NCBI GenBank assembly: GCA_028688955.1
Contig: JAQTXD010000024.1
Coordinates: 1 to 43,497 of the forward strand
DNA from: Desulfuromonadaceae bacterium
Lineage (GTDB): Bacteria > Desulfobacterota > Desulfuromonadia > Geobacterales > Pseudopelobacteraceae
DNA length: 43,497 nt
Direction: 5' to 3'
A program made the translations under genes and the position numbers. The notes under the pieces are model-generated. The model had not been told where the DNA came from. It searched no databases and worked only from the letters and a program-made list of their open reading frames with translations. Each line of letters starts with the position of its first letter. The first letter of the stretch is position 1. Positions 15,066 to 24,101 of this stretch are shown here, piece by piece.

Positions 15066-16826
15066 CTATTGTACCACCCATTCACTGCGTGGCAAGAGGG
15101 GAGGGTCTGAACCGGGGCCGAGCTGGATAATATAACATCCTTTTGATACTGAGCGTTGCCCGGGACCGAAACTGAAACGCTCATAATCCCGCACCGTCAA
15201 ATCCATCTGCATGCTCATGACATCCAGAAGGTGATCACGGTAAAGGTTATCGTAAATCAGATTCAATCCCTGCAACGTTGCCTGCTGAAGCATTGCCGTG
15301 GTGCGTGATGTGATGCGGCGGTCGCCAAAATCTGTGGCACTTGCCATAATCGGCACTTTGGCATCATATCCGCCAATCTTTGAGCCGACGTATGGAGTGA
15401 GGCGGTAGGGATAGGTGATGTACACCCGCGTACGAATATTCTCTGCAATTGTGGCAGTTTTTTTGCCAAGCGCACTGGAAGAGACGAAAACAGTGCCTGA
15501 ACCGGGGAGGGAGGCGACCAGTTTCGGCAACTGAGGCAGTATCGCAGCATCAGTCCAGAGAAGTACCGTAGCAGGAGAATATTTTTTGAGGAGTGCGACA
15601 TTCGTTGCCAGATCGTGAAGTTGCTTTGCAGTCAGTGTCACAGATGCCACGGCCGGGCGCCCCATTTCTTTCCAGGTGGTATCAAATCCGGACGCCAGTG
15701 CTTTGCCGACGGGAGTATCCTGGACAATCTGCAGGATTGGCGCGGCTGCAGGGAGTGATTCCAGGCGATTAAGGTAGCGTGCAACGGCCTCCCCTTCCTG
15801 ATAATATCCCTTGTTGAAATAATAGGTATACCAGCCGGTTTCGGATACAACCGGGAAATCAGTAATCGGAAAAAGGCAGGGGAGATGTTCTGCTTCACAG
15901 AAGTCATGAATTGGTCGCCACTCGCTGTTGGTTATGCCGCCAAGGAGTGCAAATACCGGTTTTGCGGCATAATAGGCAGCCAGCTGCCTGCGCCAGGTTG
16001 CCGGCGCCCCCTTCAGTTCCCAGATATCGAGTGATGCCTTGCGAAAGGCATATTTCATTTCTGCAGTCGGACTGTAGCCGAACTTTTTAAAGTCATTAAA
16101 CATGCCGAGCTGCTGATTCTTTTTGGCAATAAACTTTTGCAGCGGCAGAAGAAGCGCTTTTCGGTCTGCCGGGCTGACATCATCGCTGATAATGGTTGCA
16201 AATCTGAATTCTGTTGTGCTAGCCCCCGGAGAAGGTTCAGAGGAAAGTGCCTCCAGATAACTGATGAGGATCGACATGTCACTGTCCGAGAGCGGATAGC
16301 GCGGCATGACATCGTTGAAAACCTGGGCGGCGGGATCCGTGCCGAAACGCAGTGCCGTTGCCAGGCTTTCCCGGGTGTATGCCGGTCGTTCGATCACCGT
16401 TTTGGCATATACATAGCGCCCGGACTGATCGGCAACATCTCCGAGTGAGGGGGGACGGCGGTAGGGTTTGTACAACTTGTTCCCGGTTGTTGGGGGGGTA
16501 ATTACCCCCCCTTCAAAAGATCCGAGTCCGGCACGAAGATGACAGCTTGAGCAGGAAAAAGCTCTGCTATCCACTTCGACGTCTCCCTTGATGAAGGCCG
16601 GCAACGGTGCACCTGAGGGAAGTATGCCGTCGCGATACATCCGTTCACCAAGGCGCAAGATTTCGGTCTTTGAAAGGTTGTCGGTGGAAAGGGGGGCGGC
16701 ATGGAGTGTTTGTACGCAGCAAAGCAACAGTATCGCGGCATGTGTCACCAGCGTACCGAGTGCAGGAAAGCTCAAAGCATGGTGTCTCAGTGTTTTCCGT
16801 ACAATGGCCACAATTACTGCTTTCAT
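15066..16826 (-). CDS. Cytochrome c fused to a type I periplasmic ligand-binding domain
   Basis: A 586-residue exported protein. Residues 1-44 carry a signal peptide with a long hydrophobic stretch ending in L-H-A. Residues about 50-200 form a monoheme cytochrome c: the CSSCH heme motif lies within FSCSSCHLRAGLGSFEGG, and a distal Met is likely in FNDVMPRYPLSDSDM. Residues about 205-586 look like an ABC-type substrate-binding fold of the Leu/Ile/Val-receptor class (FALLGGITNSEWRP, an L-P-C-L-F-P-I-T-D-F strand, a long Y-Y-F-N-K-G-Y-Y-Q-E-G-E-A helix). No permease or ATPase gene is nearby, so transport is unlikely; ligand sensing or a redox role with heme is more plausible. The start overlaps the SCO1 stop by 4 bases (ATGA), so it is the last gene of the SCO1 operon. 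Ligand unknown. Confidence 0.85.
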   Translation of the reverse strand: MKAVIVAIVRKTLRHHALSFPALGTLVTHAAILLLCCVQTLHAAPLSTDNLSKTEILRLGERMYRDGILPSGAPLPAFIKGDVEVDSRAFSCSSCHLRAGLGSFEGGVITPPTTGNKLYKPYRRPPSLGDVADQSGRYVYAKTVIERPAYTRESLATALRFGTDPAAQVFNDVMPRYPLSDSDMSILISYLEALSSEPSPGASTTEFRFATIISDDVSPADRKALLLPLQKFIAKKNQQLGMFNDFKKFGYSPTAEMKYAFRKASLDIWELKGAPATWRRQLAAYYAAKPVFALLGGITNSEWRPIHDFCEAEHLPCLFPITDFPVVSETGWYTYYFNKGYYQEGEAVARYLNRLESLPAAAPILQIVQDTPVGKALASGFDTTWKEMGRPAVASVTLTAKQLHDLATNVALLKKYSPATVLLWTDAAILPQLPKLVASLPGSGTVFVSSSALGKKTATIAENIRTRVYITYPYRLTPYVGSKIGGYDAKVPIMASATDFGDRRITSRTTAMLQQATLQGLNLIYDNLYRDHLLDVMSMQMDLTVRDYERFSFGPGQRSVSKGCYIIQLGPGSDPPLLPRSEWVVQ

Positions 16827-17410
16827 TTCCCGGCAACGCTCAGGTATTCAGACAAAAATTCCTGCGAGCTCATGATGCCGAAAAGCCGTACCCAGGAGCC
16901 GTCTTTGGGAGAGAGTATCAGGTTCAGTGGATAGTGGGACATTTTGTCAGGTATGTATGCGTTAAAACTTTTCATTACCGAATCGATATCCGTGCGGCTG
17001 CCGGTCAGAAAGTCCCATCCCGGCTTTGCCCGATAGCGTTTCAGGTACTCTTTCATGACTTTTGGGGTGTCATGTTCCGGATCAATGGTAATCGACACCA
17101 ACCGGGCGGCCTGCCCGGTGGCGCCGAGTTTGCCCTGCAGATTGACGAAGCCTGCTGAAAGTACCGGACAGATGGTGGTGCAGGTACCGTAGATAAATGC
17201 TACCACTACCGGAGTGGTCCCTTTCAGCAATTCCTGAAGACGCACTTTTTTGCCGTCCTGGTTTATCAGGACAACGTTCGGGATGGTGTATTTCTCAACC
17301 GAACGCTTGTATCTTGAGTTTTCAGCATGCACCGGCGCAACCGAAAAAATTCCCACAACGAGAACCAGCAGAAATACGGATAAACGCTGTTGCAGCGACG
17401 TTATTGCCAA
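16823..17410 (-). CDS. SCO1/SenC-family copper/thiol protein
   Basis: A 195-residue periplasmic thioredoxin-fold protein. The start is TTG with a GGAG site 8 bases upstream, followed by a signal segment ending A-P-V-H-A. The copper motif C-x3-C is present in YGTCTTICPVLS and the distant copper-ligand His in DKMSHYPLNLIL. An SITIDPEHDTP strand is also typical. SCO1 proteins deliver Cu(I) to cytochrome oxidase CuA sites or act as thiol/copper chaperones. No cytochrome oxidase gene is in the window, so the copper client may be the multicopper oxidase encoded downstream. It lies in a run of minus-strand genes between the FKBP gene (48-base gap) and the cytochrome fusion (4-base overlap). Confidence 0.93.
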   Translation of the reverse strand: MAITSLQQRLSVFLLVLVVGIFSVAPVHAENSRYKRSVEKYTIPNVVLINQDGKKVRLQELLKGTTPVVVAFIYGTCTTICPVLSAGFVNLQGKLGATGQAARLVSITIDPEHDTPKVMKEYLKRYRAKPGWDFLTGSRTDIDSVMKSFNAYIPDKMSHYPLNLILSPKDGSWVRLFGIMSSQEFLSEYLSVAGK

Positions 17411-17458
17411 AATGATATCTCCATGTCTGTTCTCTTCTCGATTGCCCCAGAAGTCGCG

Positions 17459-18181
17459 TTATTTCTTTTCAATGGTCGCAGATTTAAAACTAATGAGCTC
17501 AACTTCAAATGACAGGGTGGCACCTGGCAAAATCATTTCCCCCGCACCGTTCTCTCCATATGCCAGGTTCGGCGGGCAGACAAGCCTTGCTTTTCCCCCC
17601 GGTTTCATCATTTGTACCCCTTCAGTCCAGCACTTGATAACGTTGTCGAGTTTGAATTCCAGAGGCTTACCGCGTTTGTAGGAGCTGTCAAACTCTTTGC
17701 CGTTGACCAATGTCCCGCGATAATTGACCGTAACAACATCATCAGCTTTAGGTGATGCTCCTTTTCCTTCAACAAGTGACGTATAGACAAAACCGGAAGC
17801 GGTTTTGACAGAACCCTTCTCTTTGGCGGCTTTTTCGAGAAACTCCTTACCGGCACCGACCTGTTTTTCTCCGGCAATTTTGCGCCGTTCTCTGGCCAGT
17901 TCCTGAATCTTGGCATTGTAGACTGCCGGGTCAAATGAACTGTTTTTTCCGGAATGGGCATCATCCAGGCCCTGACGGACTTGTTCAAACTCCGCCGCGG
18001 TCAGATCAAACACCGACAGCGAACGGGCAACCGACTGTCCGATGGCATATAACGTTTTTTGCTGTTCTTCGCTGAGAGTCAATGGGTCGGCTGCATACAG
18101 TGCCGTGCCTGACAAAAGGAGCATCGCCACTGTGGCGGTCCGGGCAACAGCGTGCAGGCGGTGAGAGGTTGATAGTTTCAT
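17459..18181 (-). CDS. Exported Mip-like FKBP peptidyl-prolyl isomerase
   Basis: A 240-residue protein. The start at 18181 is preferred because GGAGGAGT lies just upstream and a normal signal peptide follows (MKLSTSHRLHAVARTATVAM then a hydrophobic run ending A-L-Y-A-A); an in-frame codon at 18238 would overlap the receiver gene. Residues about 30-120 are an FKBP_N-type helical dimerisation domain. Residues about 125-235 are a full FKBP domain with V-T-V-N-Y-R-G-T-L-V-N-G, E-F-D-S-S-Y, W-T-E-G-V-Q-M-M and A-Y-G-E-N-G-A-G. It should help fold exported proteins in the periplasm. Its place between the receiver and SCO1 genes suggests a folding role for the copper/heme proteins of this module. 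Confidence 0.92.
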   Translation of the reverse strand: MKLSTSHRLHAVARTATVAMLLLSGTALYAADPLTLSEEQQKTLYAIGQSVARSLSVFDLTAAEFEQVRQGLDDAHSGKNSSFDPAVYNAKIQELARERRKIAGEKQVGAGKEFLEKAAKEKGSVKTASGFVYTSLVEGKGASPKADDVVTVNYRGTLVNGKEFDSSYKRGKPLEFKLDNVIKCWTEGVQMMKPGGKARLVCPPNLAYGENGAGEMILPGATLSFEVELISFKSATIEKK

Positions 18182-18227
18182 AGGTACTCCTCCGAGTGTA
18201 ATATATGCGGCAGTTGCTGCAAGGTGG

Positions 18228-18716
18228 CTATGATACAAGAGCTTTGGTCATTAGTAAACTGTTGAAGCTTGAATTTTCATCGCGTTTATCCGCTATCAGA
18301 TGCAGCGAGCGCAACAGCGACAGAATGAGTGATGGTTCGACCGGTTTTTCGAAATAGTGCGAGGCACCAAGTTTTCGAGTGGTCTTTTCCAGCTCCTCAC
18401 TGCCGTATCCGGTTACCAGAATTACTTCAGAGAGAGGTTGCTCCTTTCGTACTTCGGAAACAAAATATAAACCATCTGTATTGTCCGGCCCCGCAAAGCG
18501 CACGTCGGATATGACAGCAAAGTAATGGTTAGTCTTAAGCAAGGCCAACGCATCTTCAATGGTTTCGCAGATATCAACGTTGAAAAGTTCACTCTCCAAC
18601 AGTCGACCGTACGCGAAACGCAGGGCAGGTTCGTCATCAACAACGAGAACCCGATGCACCTCAGGCTTCATTCCGGTATCTGCCGGCGTGGTATGTTGAA
18701 CGTTCTGAAAATTCAT
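18228..18716 (-). CDS. Stand-alone receiver-domain response regulator
   Basis: A 162-residue protein, essentially one CheY-like receiver domain. It shows the acidic pair in VLVVDDEPALRFAYG, the phospho-acceptor Asp in VISDVRF, Thr in LVTGYG and Lys in YFEKPVEP. There is no output domain, only a tail of about 25 residues. ATG at 18716 has GGAG 8 bases upstream, better than the GTG two codons earlier. It is the first gene of the minus-strand operon leading to FKBP, SCO1 and the cytochrome fusion, 46 bases ahead of FKBP. No histidine kinase is adjacent. It may relay a signal to a kinase or activator encoded elsewhere. Confidence 0.9.
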   Translation of the reverse strand: MNFQNVQHTTPADTGMKPEVHRVLVVDDEPALRFAYGRLLESELFNVDICETIEDALALLKTNHYFAVISDVRFAGPDNTDGLYFVSEVRKEQPLSEVILVTGYGSEELEKTTRKLGASHYFEKPVEPSLILSLLRSLHLIADKRDENSSFNSLLMTKALVS

Positions 18717-18816
18717 TTCCACAGCTCCATCAATAATCGTGCCGATGGTGTTCTACCGATATACGGTATAAGAAACGGTGAGTTAGTGTGTGGAGGGTAG
18801 TATCATTTTTCTGGAT

Positions 18817-18841
18817 ATGAGAAAAATTCTCAAATTGAGAC
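18817..18841 (+). promoter_or_regulatory. 25-bp composite inverted-repeat site, copy 2
   Basis: Read on the + strand the site is ATGAGAA, AAA, TTCTCA, AA, TTGAGAC, matching the minus-strand reading of 15003-15027 at 22 of 25 positions. It sits in the divergent region, about 100 bases upstream of the receiver gene (-) and about 170 bases upstream of the priming transferase gene (+). It is followed at once by a second palindrome (GACACATGTGTC). I found no correctly spaced -24/-12 element next to this copy on either strand. Confidence 0.5.
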
Positions 18842-19009
18842 ACATGTGTCCCGGTGAGGGTGAAAATGAAGGTGATCTGCAGTCCATAATTTGTGGCAGT
18901 TTTGCGTTGGTCTTTGTTACTGCAACCAAAACCACGTCTTTATTTTTTATCTAATTAATGGTAAACGTTCCTGCCGGAATTAAGCCATACGGTCTTATTG
19001 GATATTGCC

Positions 19010-20416
19010 ATGCTGAAACAACAAGCCCGTTTATTTACCAAACTTTCAATACTGCTTGACGCGACTGTACTTGTCGTTGCGTTCTTTGCAACGTATCTGC
19101 TGCTGCAGACTCTTTTTCATCGGTTGAAATTTCTTAATGACTACGCATGGGTACTGCTTTATGTCATTCCGATATGGCTTCTACTGCTTTCGTATACGGG
19201 GATATATTCCTCAATGCGTATCAGGAAAACCGGTGAGATCTTTTGGGATCTGTTGAAAGTTCATCTGGCCGGTGGAATAATGCTGACGTCAGTGATATTT
19301 CTGGTTAAGCCGCCTGACTTCAGCAGGAGGTTTGTTGCAACATTTGTATTTGTCTCCCTTGTTTTAATGACCATTACCAAGTCAGTGGTCAAGCTCATTT
19401 TGCATTATTACCGGAGAAAGGGCTACAACACGCGCAACGTGCTGATTATCGGCAACGGTGAAAAGGCCTCCTATTTCAACTCGCTGGTGAGAACGCATGC
19501 ACACTGGGGATTGGTAGTCATCGGATATTTTCCGTTCGGTGAAGATTACGAACCGATTCCGGACTGTGCAAATCTTGGCAAAATTGACAGCCTGCCTGAT
19601 TTTTGCAGATATAAATCGATTGACGAAGTCGTGATCTCCCTCCCCCCCCATGAAATGCATCTGGTTGATGACCAGATATTTTTACTTCAGGAGATGGGGA
19701 TAACAGTGCGGATGATTATTGATATTTTTGACATTCCGACCGCTCGTAAGGAGCTGACTCTTTTCCATGACGAGCTGCCCATACTTACCTTTCACAGCAA
19801 GGCTTTTGATGCCGAACAACTCTTTTTGAAACGGTGTCTGGACATTTGCGGCTCTCTGGCAGGACTCTTCATTACCGGCCTGCTGCTTCCCTTCATCGCT
19901 CTGGCAATAAGATTAGAATCGAAAGGACCGCTGTTCTTCAGCCAGGATCGCGTTGGCCAAAACGGCCGTATATTTAAATGCTGGAAACTTCGATCCATGT
20001 ACGCGGATGCAGAGCAGCGCAAACAGGAACTGATGGCTCTGAATGAGATGACTGGCGCCATGTTCAAGATCAGGGATGATCCGCGAGTGACGAGGGTTGG
20101 AGCCTTTATCCGTAAAATGAGTATCGACGAGCTGCCGCAGTTTTGGAACGTGCTGCGCGGCGAAATGAGCCTGGTCGGTACCAGGCCGCCGACACCGGAT
20201 GAAGTTGCATCGTATGAGAACTGGCAGAGAAAACGGATTTGTATCAAGCCGGGGATTACCGGTCTATGGCAGGTGAGCGGACGCAACCAGATTCAGGATT
20301 TTAACGAAGTGGTCAAGCTGGATATCCGTTACATCGAAGAGTGGTCGATATGGCTGGATATCAGGCTGCTTGCGAAAACTGTCTGGGTCGTTTTAATCCG
20401 TCAGGGAGCCTCTTGA
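19010..20416 (+). CDS. Polyprenyl-phosphate sugar-1-phosphate transferase (WcaJ/WbaP-like)
   Basis: A 468-residue membrane enzyme that starts lipid-linked polysaccharide synthesis by moving a sugar-1-phosphate onto undecaprenyl phosphate. The N-terminal third has four to five membrane segments, the middle is a Rossmann-like soluble part (VLIIGNGEKASYF), and the last 200 residues are the phosphoglycosyltransferase core: a re-entrant helix then R-L-E-S-K-G-P-L-F-F, KCWKLRSM, S-I-D-E-L-P-Q with the Asp-Glu dyad, G-T-R-P-P, KPGITGLWQVSGR and a closing membrane-proximal segment. Length matches the WcaJ family. The ATG at 19010 has no clear ribosome site; a TTG at 18998 is an alternative. With Wzi downstream it indicates capsule or exopolysaccharide export. 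Confidence 0.93.
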   Translation: MLKQQARLFTKLSILLDATVLVVAFFATYLLLQTLFHRLKFLNDYAWVLLYVIPIWLLLLSYTGIYSSMRIRKTGEIFWDLLKVHLAGGIMLTSVIFLVKPPDFSRRFVATFVFVSLVLMTITKSVVKLILHYYRRKGYNTRNVLIIGNGEKASYFNSLVRTHAHWGLVVIGYFPFGEDYEPIPDCANLGKIDSLPDFCRYKSIDEVVISLPPHEMHLVDDQIFLLQEMGITVRMIIDIFDIPTARKELTLFHDELPILTFHSKAFDAEQLFLKRCLDICGSLAGLFITGLLLPFIALAIRLESKGPLFFSQDRVGQNGRIFKCWKLRSMYADAEQRKQELMALNEMTGAMFKIRDDPRVTRVGAFIRKMSIDELPQFWNVLRGEMSLVGTRPPTPDEVASYENWQRKRICIKPGITGLWQVSGRNQIQDFNEVVKLDIRYIEEWSIWLDIRLLAKTVWVVLIRQGAS

Positions 20417-20457
20417 GATACCGGTGTTTTGAATTCGGATTGATAATCGGAAGACTA

Positions 20458-22104
20458 TTGAAAATAAACCACGCACATTTCAAGCCTCAAAAACTGAAAT
20501 TAGTCTGTGCGGCAACTCTCATGCCGGCATTGCTGCTACTGTCATCACCCCTCTACGCCGTTTCTTCGGCCAATATCCCTCTTGACAGTCCGGTGTACCT
20601 TTACCTGGAAAAGCTTGCCGGGTGTGGTCTGATTGTCAGTGATATCAAAGGGCTCAAGCCTTTCAGCAAATCGGAAGTTGCCCGACTTGTGCTAGAGGCG
20701 GAGAGTAATCTCGCAACCAGCGGTGCGGCATCGTCGGCTTTTGCGGCTGAGCTCATCAAAAACATTCGCTCTGTTGTCCCGCGAGAAGTTGCTCTGCTGG
20801 AGAGGCCTTCTGTTCTGCCGCTGCGGTTCGATTTTGATCCAGTCTCATCTCTCAGGCTGCGCTCTGTTTTGCTTGATGGGGCACCGCGTGACTATACCCG
20901 CACCTCCTGGGATCCGGCGCATCAGTCAGCATTCGGGCTTTTTGGTGGTGATCTCAGACCTCTGGGGAACGGTGGTCCGGTTCATGTTACCGGAACGGAG
21001 GGGACTCCCCTTCTTGAGAACAATAACGGACTTGTCTACCACCGCGGGGTGAGCGGTGAGGTGCGCTGGGCTGCAGAAGCGTACATTAGTCATGCGGCAA
21101 CGGTGTTGGTTGAACCGGTCATTCTGGCAAGCGGCGATGCAGCGGATATTTTGCTGAATCGAGGATATGTCAAGCTGGGTGGCGGAGGCCTGGAGCTTGA
21201 AGTCGGCCGTGACGAAAACTGGTTCGGACCGGGGTATCGAGGTACGACAACCCTGACCAACAATGCGCACAATTTTGATCTGGTCAAGCTCTCCAGTCCG
21301 GAGCCGCTGGATATCGGGCGGGCACAACGCTGGCGGGGAAATATAAAATATTCCCTGATAGTCTCGCGGTTTGACGAAACGGATGTAGGTACAGCCAACC
21401 ATCGTCAGCCCTATTTTATTGGCACTAAGGTGGCGATAAAACCGAACAGTTCGTTTGAATTTGGTGCCAATTTTGTACGCCAGCAGGGTGGCCCCGGTTT
21501 TAGCGGCACCCCTGACACGTTTCTGGGGGGGGGTAAAAACGACCATTCCAACTCAATCGCCGGCTTTGATGTGCGCTGGCGTATTCCCGGCTTGAGAAAT
21601 ACGGAGCTGTATGGGGAATATTCCGGTGAGGATAATGCCGGAGGGGTCTGGCCGATTGTGGAAAGCTACGTGGCTGGTCTCTATGTTCCGTGCGTGACAG
21701 ATTCGTGTCGGGATGATTTCCGCTTTGAGTATTTTTTTGGTAGTGTCATGCTCTACGGGGATTGGCAGTTTCCTCGCGGGTATGTGTATCACGACATGAC
21801 TCCGGGGCATTCACAGGGCGGTGCGGGGGTGCAGGATTTTTTTCTTCGCTACTCACATTGGTTTGACGTACGTAACCGTCTGGCGATGGAATGTTTTTAT
21901 ACCGAACGGGGTCGCTGGTACCGCACGGCTGCCCAGGTGATGGAGGCGAAATATGCCGGGCGCATGTACTGGGATCTGCCACTGTATGGTGACATTAATG
22001 GACAACTTGGCTATGGGATTGAGAAAATAGACAACGTGAATCTGGTGAATGGGGCCGAACGCATCAATCAACTGCTGAAGTTCGAAATGCAGTACAAATA
22101 TTGA
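20458..22104 (+). CDS. wzi: Wzi-family capsule assembly outer-membrane protein
   Basis: About 548 residues if begun at the TTG at 20458, which has GGAAG just upstream and gives a signal peptide (MKINHAHFKPQKLK, then a hydrophobic run ending L-Y-A-V-S). The frame is open further upstream into the transferase gene. The mature part has an S-P-V-Y-L-Y-L-E-K-L-A start, an acidic helical N-terminal region, then a beta-rich part with the family segments E-V-G-R-D-E-N-W-F-G-P-G and D-V-R-W-R-I-P, ending in aromatic strand K-F-E-M-Q-Y-K-Y, typical of outer-membrane barrels. Wzi in E. coli is a barrel lectin holding capsule at the cell surface. It directly follows the priming transferase. Confidence 0.85.
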   Translation: MKINHAHFKPQKLKLVCAATLMPALLLLSSPLYAVSSANIPLDSPVYLYLEKLAGCGLIVSDIKGLKPFSKSEVARLVLEAESNLATSGAASSAFAAELIKNIRSVVPREVALLERPSVLPLRFDFDPVSSLRLRSVLLDGAPRDYTRTSWDPAHQSAFGLFGGDLRPLGNGGPVHVTGTEGTPLLENNNGLVYHRGVSGEVRWAAEAYISHAATVLVEPVILASGDAADILLNRGYVKLGGGGLELEVGRDENWFGPGYRGTTTLTNNAHNFDLVKLSSPEPLDIGRAQRWRGNIKYSLIVSRFDETDVGTANHRQPYFIGTKVAIKPNSSFEFGANFVRQQGGPGFSGTPDTFLGGGKNDHSNSIAGFDVRWRIPGLRNTELYGEYSGEDNAGGVWPIVESYVAGLYVPCVTDSCRDDFRFEYFFGSVMLYGDWQFPRGYVYHDMTPGHSQGGAGVQDFFLRYSHWFDVRNRLAMECFYTERGRWYRTAAQVMEAKYAGRMYWDLPLYGDINGQLGYGIEKIDNVNLVNGAERINQLLKFEMQYKY

Positions 22105-22152
22105 ACTACGGATTCAGTCAGGTATCGCGACTTTTGTGACAGGATCATCAGT

Positions 22153-22527
22153 ATGGGTAACAGAAAAACTGGCAATCCACTGCTCTGGCAATTTTTTTGT
22201 GGAAGCATGACACTACTGATACTCTGGTTGTCGCTCATGCCGGCAAGTTCGGCGCCCTCAGGCCTGGGGTGGGATAAACTGAACCACGCCGGTGCGATTG
22301 CGGTGATAACGCTCCTTGCGTACCTGTCTCTTCAGTCGCGCCGCTGGGCGGCAGGGGCGGCTTTTCTGTACGGAATGTTCCTCGGAGTCCTGATTGAACT
22401 GCTGCAGGCTGCCCTGACAACCACCAGATTCGCAGAGTGGGGTGATGTTGCGGCAGACCTGGTCGGGGCCGCGTGCGCCTGGGGTGTGATCAGAATATAT
22501 CAACGCTGCGCTGCTCCAAAACCGTAA
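22153..22527 (+). CDS. VanZ-like family membrane protein
   Basis: A 124-residue integral membrane protein with about four hydrophobic segments. The family pattern is seen: S-L-M-P then D-K-L-N-H-A-G-A in the first loop, G-x-L-I-E-L-L-Q in the third segment and E-W-G-D-V-A-A-D-L-V-G-A near the end. An AGGA site lies 8 bases upstream of the ATG. VanZ-like proteins occur in glycopeptide resistance clusters and very often in polysaccharide and exosortase-linked loci; their biochemical role is unknown. It is the last gene of the Wzi group, 48 bases after it. Confidence 0.85.
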   Translation: MGNRKTGNPLLWQFFCGSMTLLILWLSLMPASSAPSGLGWDKLNHAGAIAVITLLAYLSLQSRRWAAGAAFLYGMFLGVLIELLQAALTTTRFAEWGDVAADLVGAACAWGVIRIYQRCAAPKP

Positions 22528-22546
22528 CAATTCCCTATTTCCCTCC

Positions 22547-22575
22547 TTGCCATCCCCGGCACAAACAGGCATAAT
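22547..22575 (+). promoter_or_regulatory. Sigma-70 type promoter before cysS
   Basis: TTGCCA (22547-22552) and CATAAT (22570-22575), each five of six to consensus, are separated by 17 bases. Transcription would start near 22582, about 24 bases before the chosen cysS ATG. Confidence 0.6.
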
Positions 22576-22605
22576 GCCCCACATTTTACGAGCGGAGTTA
22601 TGAGC

Positions 22606-24087
22606 ATGGCATTGCGCGTCTACAACACCCTTACGGGCGAAAAAGAGATCTTTGTACCACTGGAACCAGGCAAAGTCGGCATGTACGTCTGCGGGGTCAC
22701 GGTCTATGATTATTGTCATATCGGACATGCCCGTGCCGGGGTTGTCTTTGATATTATTTTCCGCTACCTGAAATACGCCGGGTACGATGTGACGTATGTT
22801 CGTAATTACACCGATATTGATGACAAGATTATCAACCGCGCCAACCAGGAAGGAACCGATTACCGGACGATTGCTGATCGGTATATTCAGGCGTTTGATG
22901 AAGATATGGCGCGGCTGGGGCTGGCCAAGCCGACGCTGGAGCCGAAAGCCACTGACCATATCGGCGGAATTATCGGTATCATCGAGGCGCTGATTGGCAA
23001 GGGGCATGCGTACGTTTCTGAAAGTGACGTGTATTACGCAGTTGAAACCTTCCCCGACTATCTCAAACTATCCGGACGCAACCTTGAGGAGATGCAGGCG
23101 GGAGCGAGGGTGGAGGTTGGTGATAAAAAGAGGCATCCGATGGACTTTGCCCTTTGGAAAGGATCAAAGCCGGGAGAGCCGTGGTGGCAGTCACCCTGGG
23201 GAAATGGCCGTCCCGGATGGCACATTGAATGCTCTGCCATGAGCATGGAGTTTCTCGGCAAAACGTTTGATATCCATGGCGGCGGCAAAGATCTGGTCTT
23301 TCCACATCATGAAAATGAAATAGCCCAGTCGGAAGGAGCGAACGGCTGTCAGTTCGTACGCTACTGGCTGCATAACGGCTTTGTCAATATCAACGCCGAG
23401 AAGATGAGCAAGTCGCTGGGCAACTTCTTTACCATCCGCGAGGTGCTGAAGAAGTACGATCCGGAAACGCTCCGCTTTTTCATCCTGTCGGCCCATTATC
23501 GTTCACCAATTGATTTCTCTGACCAGAACCTCGATGAGGCTCAGTCCGGGCTGGAACGGATTTATTCCTGCCTTGCAGCCCTTGATGACCTGCTGAACGG
23601 ACAGCCTCAGACGGCTGACATCGCCGTGACTGAAAATCTGTCGCAGGTTGGACTCGAGCTGCAGGAAAAAGTTGACCAGTTTCTGCCGCGCTTTGTTGAA
23701 GCGATGGATGATGACTTTAACGCCGCGCAGGCACTCGGTATTCTATTTGAGACGGTACGGGCCACGAACCGTTTTCTGGCGGAGCCAAAGGAAGTCACAT
23801 CGCTCTTCCTGTCGCTGATTGCCCATGTCCGCCACCTGTTTGTCGAGGCGGGTGGCGTTTTGGGGCTTTTTACCACAACTCCGAATGACTGGCTGGAAAG
23901 TATAAAATCAGCCAAAACAGACCAGATCGGCATGACGCACGATGAAATTGAGAGACTGATAGCCGAACGGACTGAAGCGCGTGCGGCACGTAATTTCAAA
24001 CGTGGTGACGAAATTCGTGATCTGCTGCTGGATAAAGGGATTCTCCTCCTCGATTCGGCACAGGGAACAACCTGGAACATGAAATAG
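22606..24087 (+). CDS. cysS: Cysteinyl-tRNA synthetase
   Basis: A 493-residue class I aminoacyl-tRNA synthetase that charges tRNA-Cys in the cytosol. The HIGH motif is CHIGHAR in [10 protein letters not shown] and the KMSKS motif is in [12 protein letters not shown]. Zinc ligands are visible: Cys in YVCGVTVYD, Cys in HIECSAMS, and His/Glu in [12 protein letters not shown]. The C-terminal helical anticodon domain with D-D-D-F-N-A-A-Q-A and the A-R[15 protein letters not shown] end is typical. ATG at 22606 has GGAG 8 bases upstream; the ATG two codons earlier is only 2 bases from it. Length is normal. Confidence 0.97.
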   Translation: MALRVYNTLTGEKEIFVPLEPGKVGMYVCGVTVYDYCHIGHARAGVVFDIIFRYLKYAGYDVTYVRNYTDIDDKIINRANQEGTDYRTIADRYIQAFDEDMARLGLAKPTLEPKATDHIGGIIGIIEALIGKGHAYVSESDVYYAVETFPDYLKLSGRNLEEMQAGARVEVGDKKRHPMDFALWKGSKPGEPWWQSPWGNGRPGWHIECSAMSMEFLGKTFDIHGGGKDLVFPHHENEIAQSEGANGCQFVRYWLHNGFVNINAEKMSKSLGNFFTIREVLKKYDPETLRFFILSAHYRSPIDFSDQNLDEAQSGLERIYSCLAALDDLLNGQPQTADIAVTENLSQVGLELQEKVDQFLPRFVEAMDDDFNAAQALGILFETVRATNRFLAEPKEVTSLFLSLIAHVRHLFVEAGGVLGLFTTTPNDWLESIKSAKTDQIGMTHDEIERLIAERTEARAARNFKRGDEIRDLLLDKGILLLDSAQGTTWNMK

Positions 24088-24101
24088 CTTCAGTCAAAAA
24101 G

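Noticed and set aside
18182-18238. N-terminal extension of the periplasmic FKBP
   Set aside because: It would overlap the receiver gene and bury the signal peptide; the ATG at 18181 has a strong ribosome site.
18907-18923. TTGG...TGCA element resembling a -24/-12 promoter before the priming transferase
   Set aside because: The distance between GG and GC is eleven bases, not ten; a second candidate near 18960 has the same fault.
20926-21546. 206-codon frame antisense to wzi
   Set aside because: It lies wholly within a well-supported gene and its product has no recognisable domain or signal.
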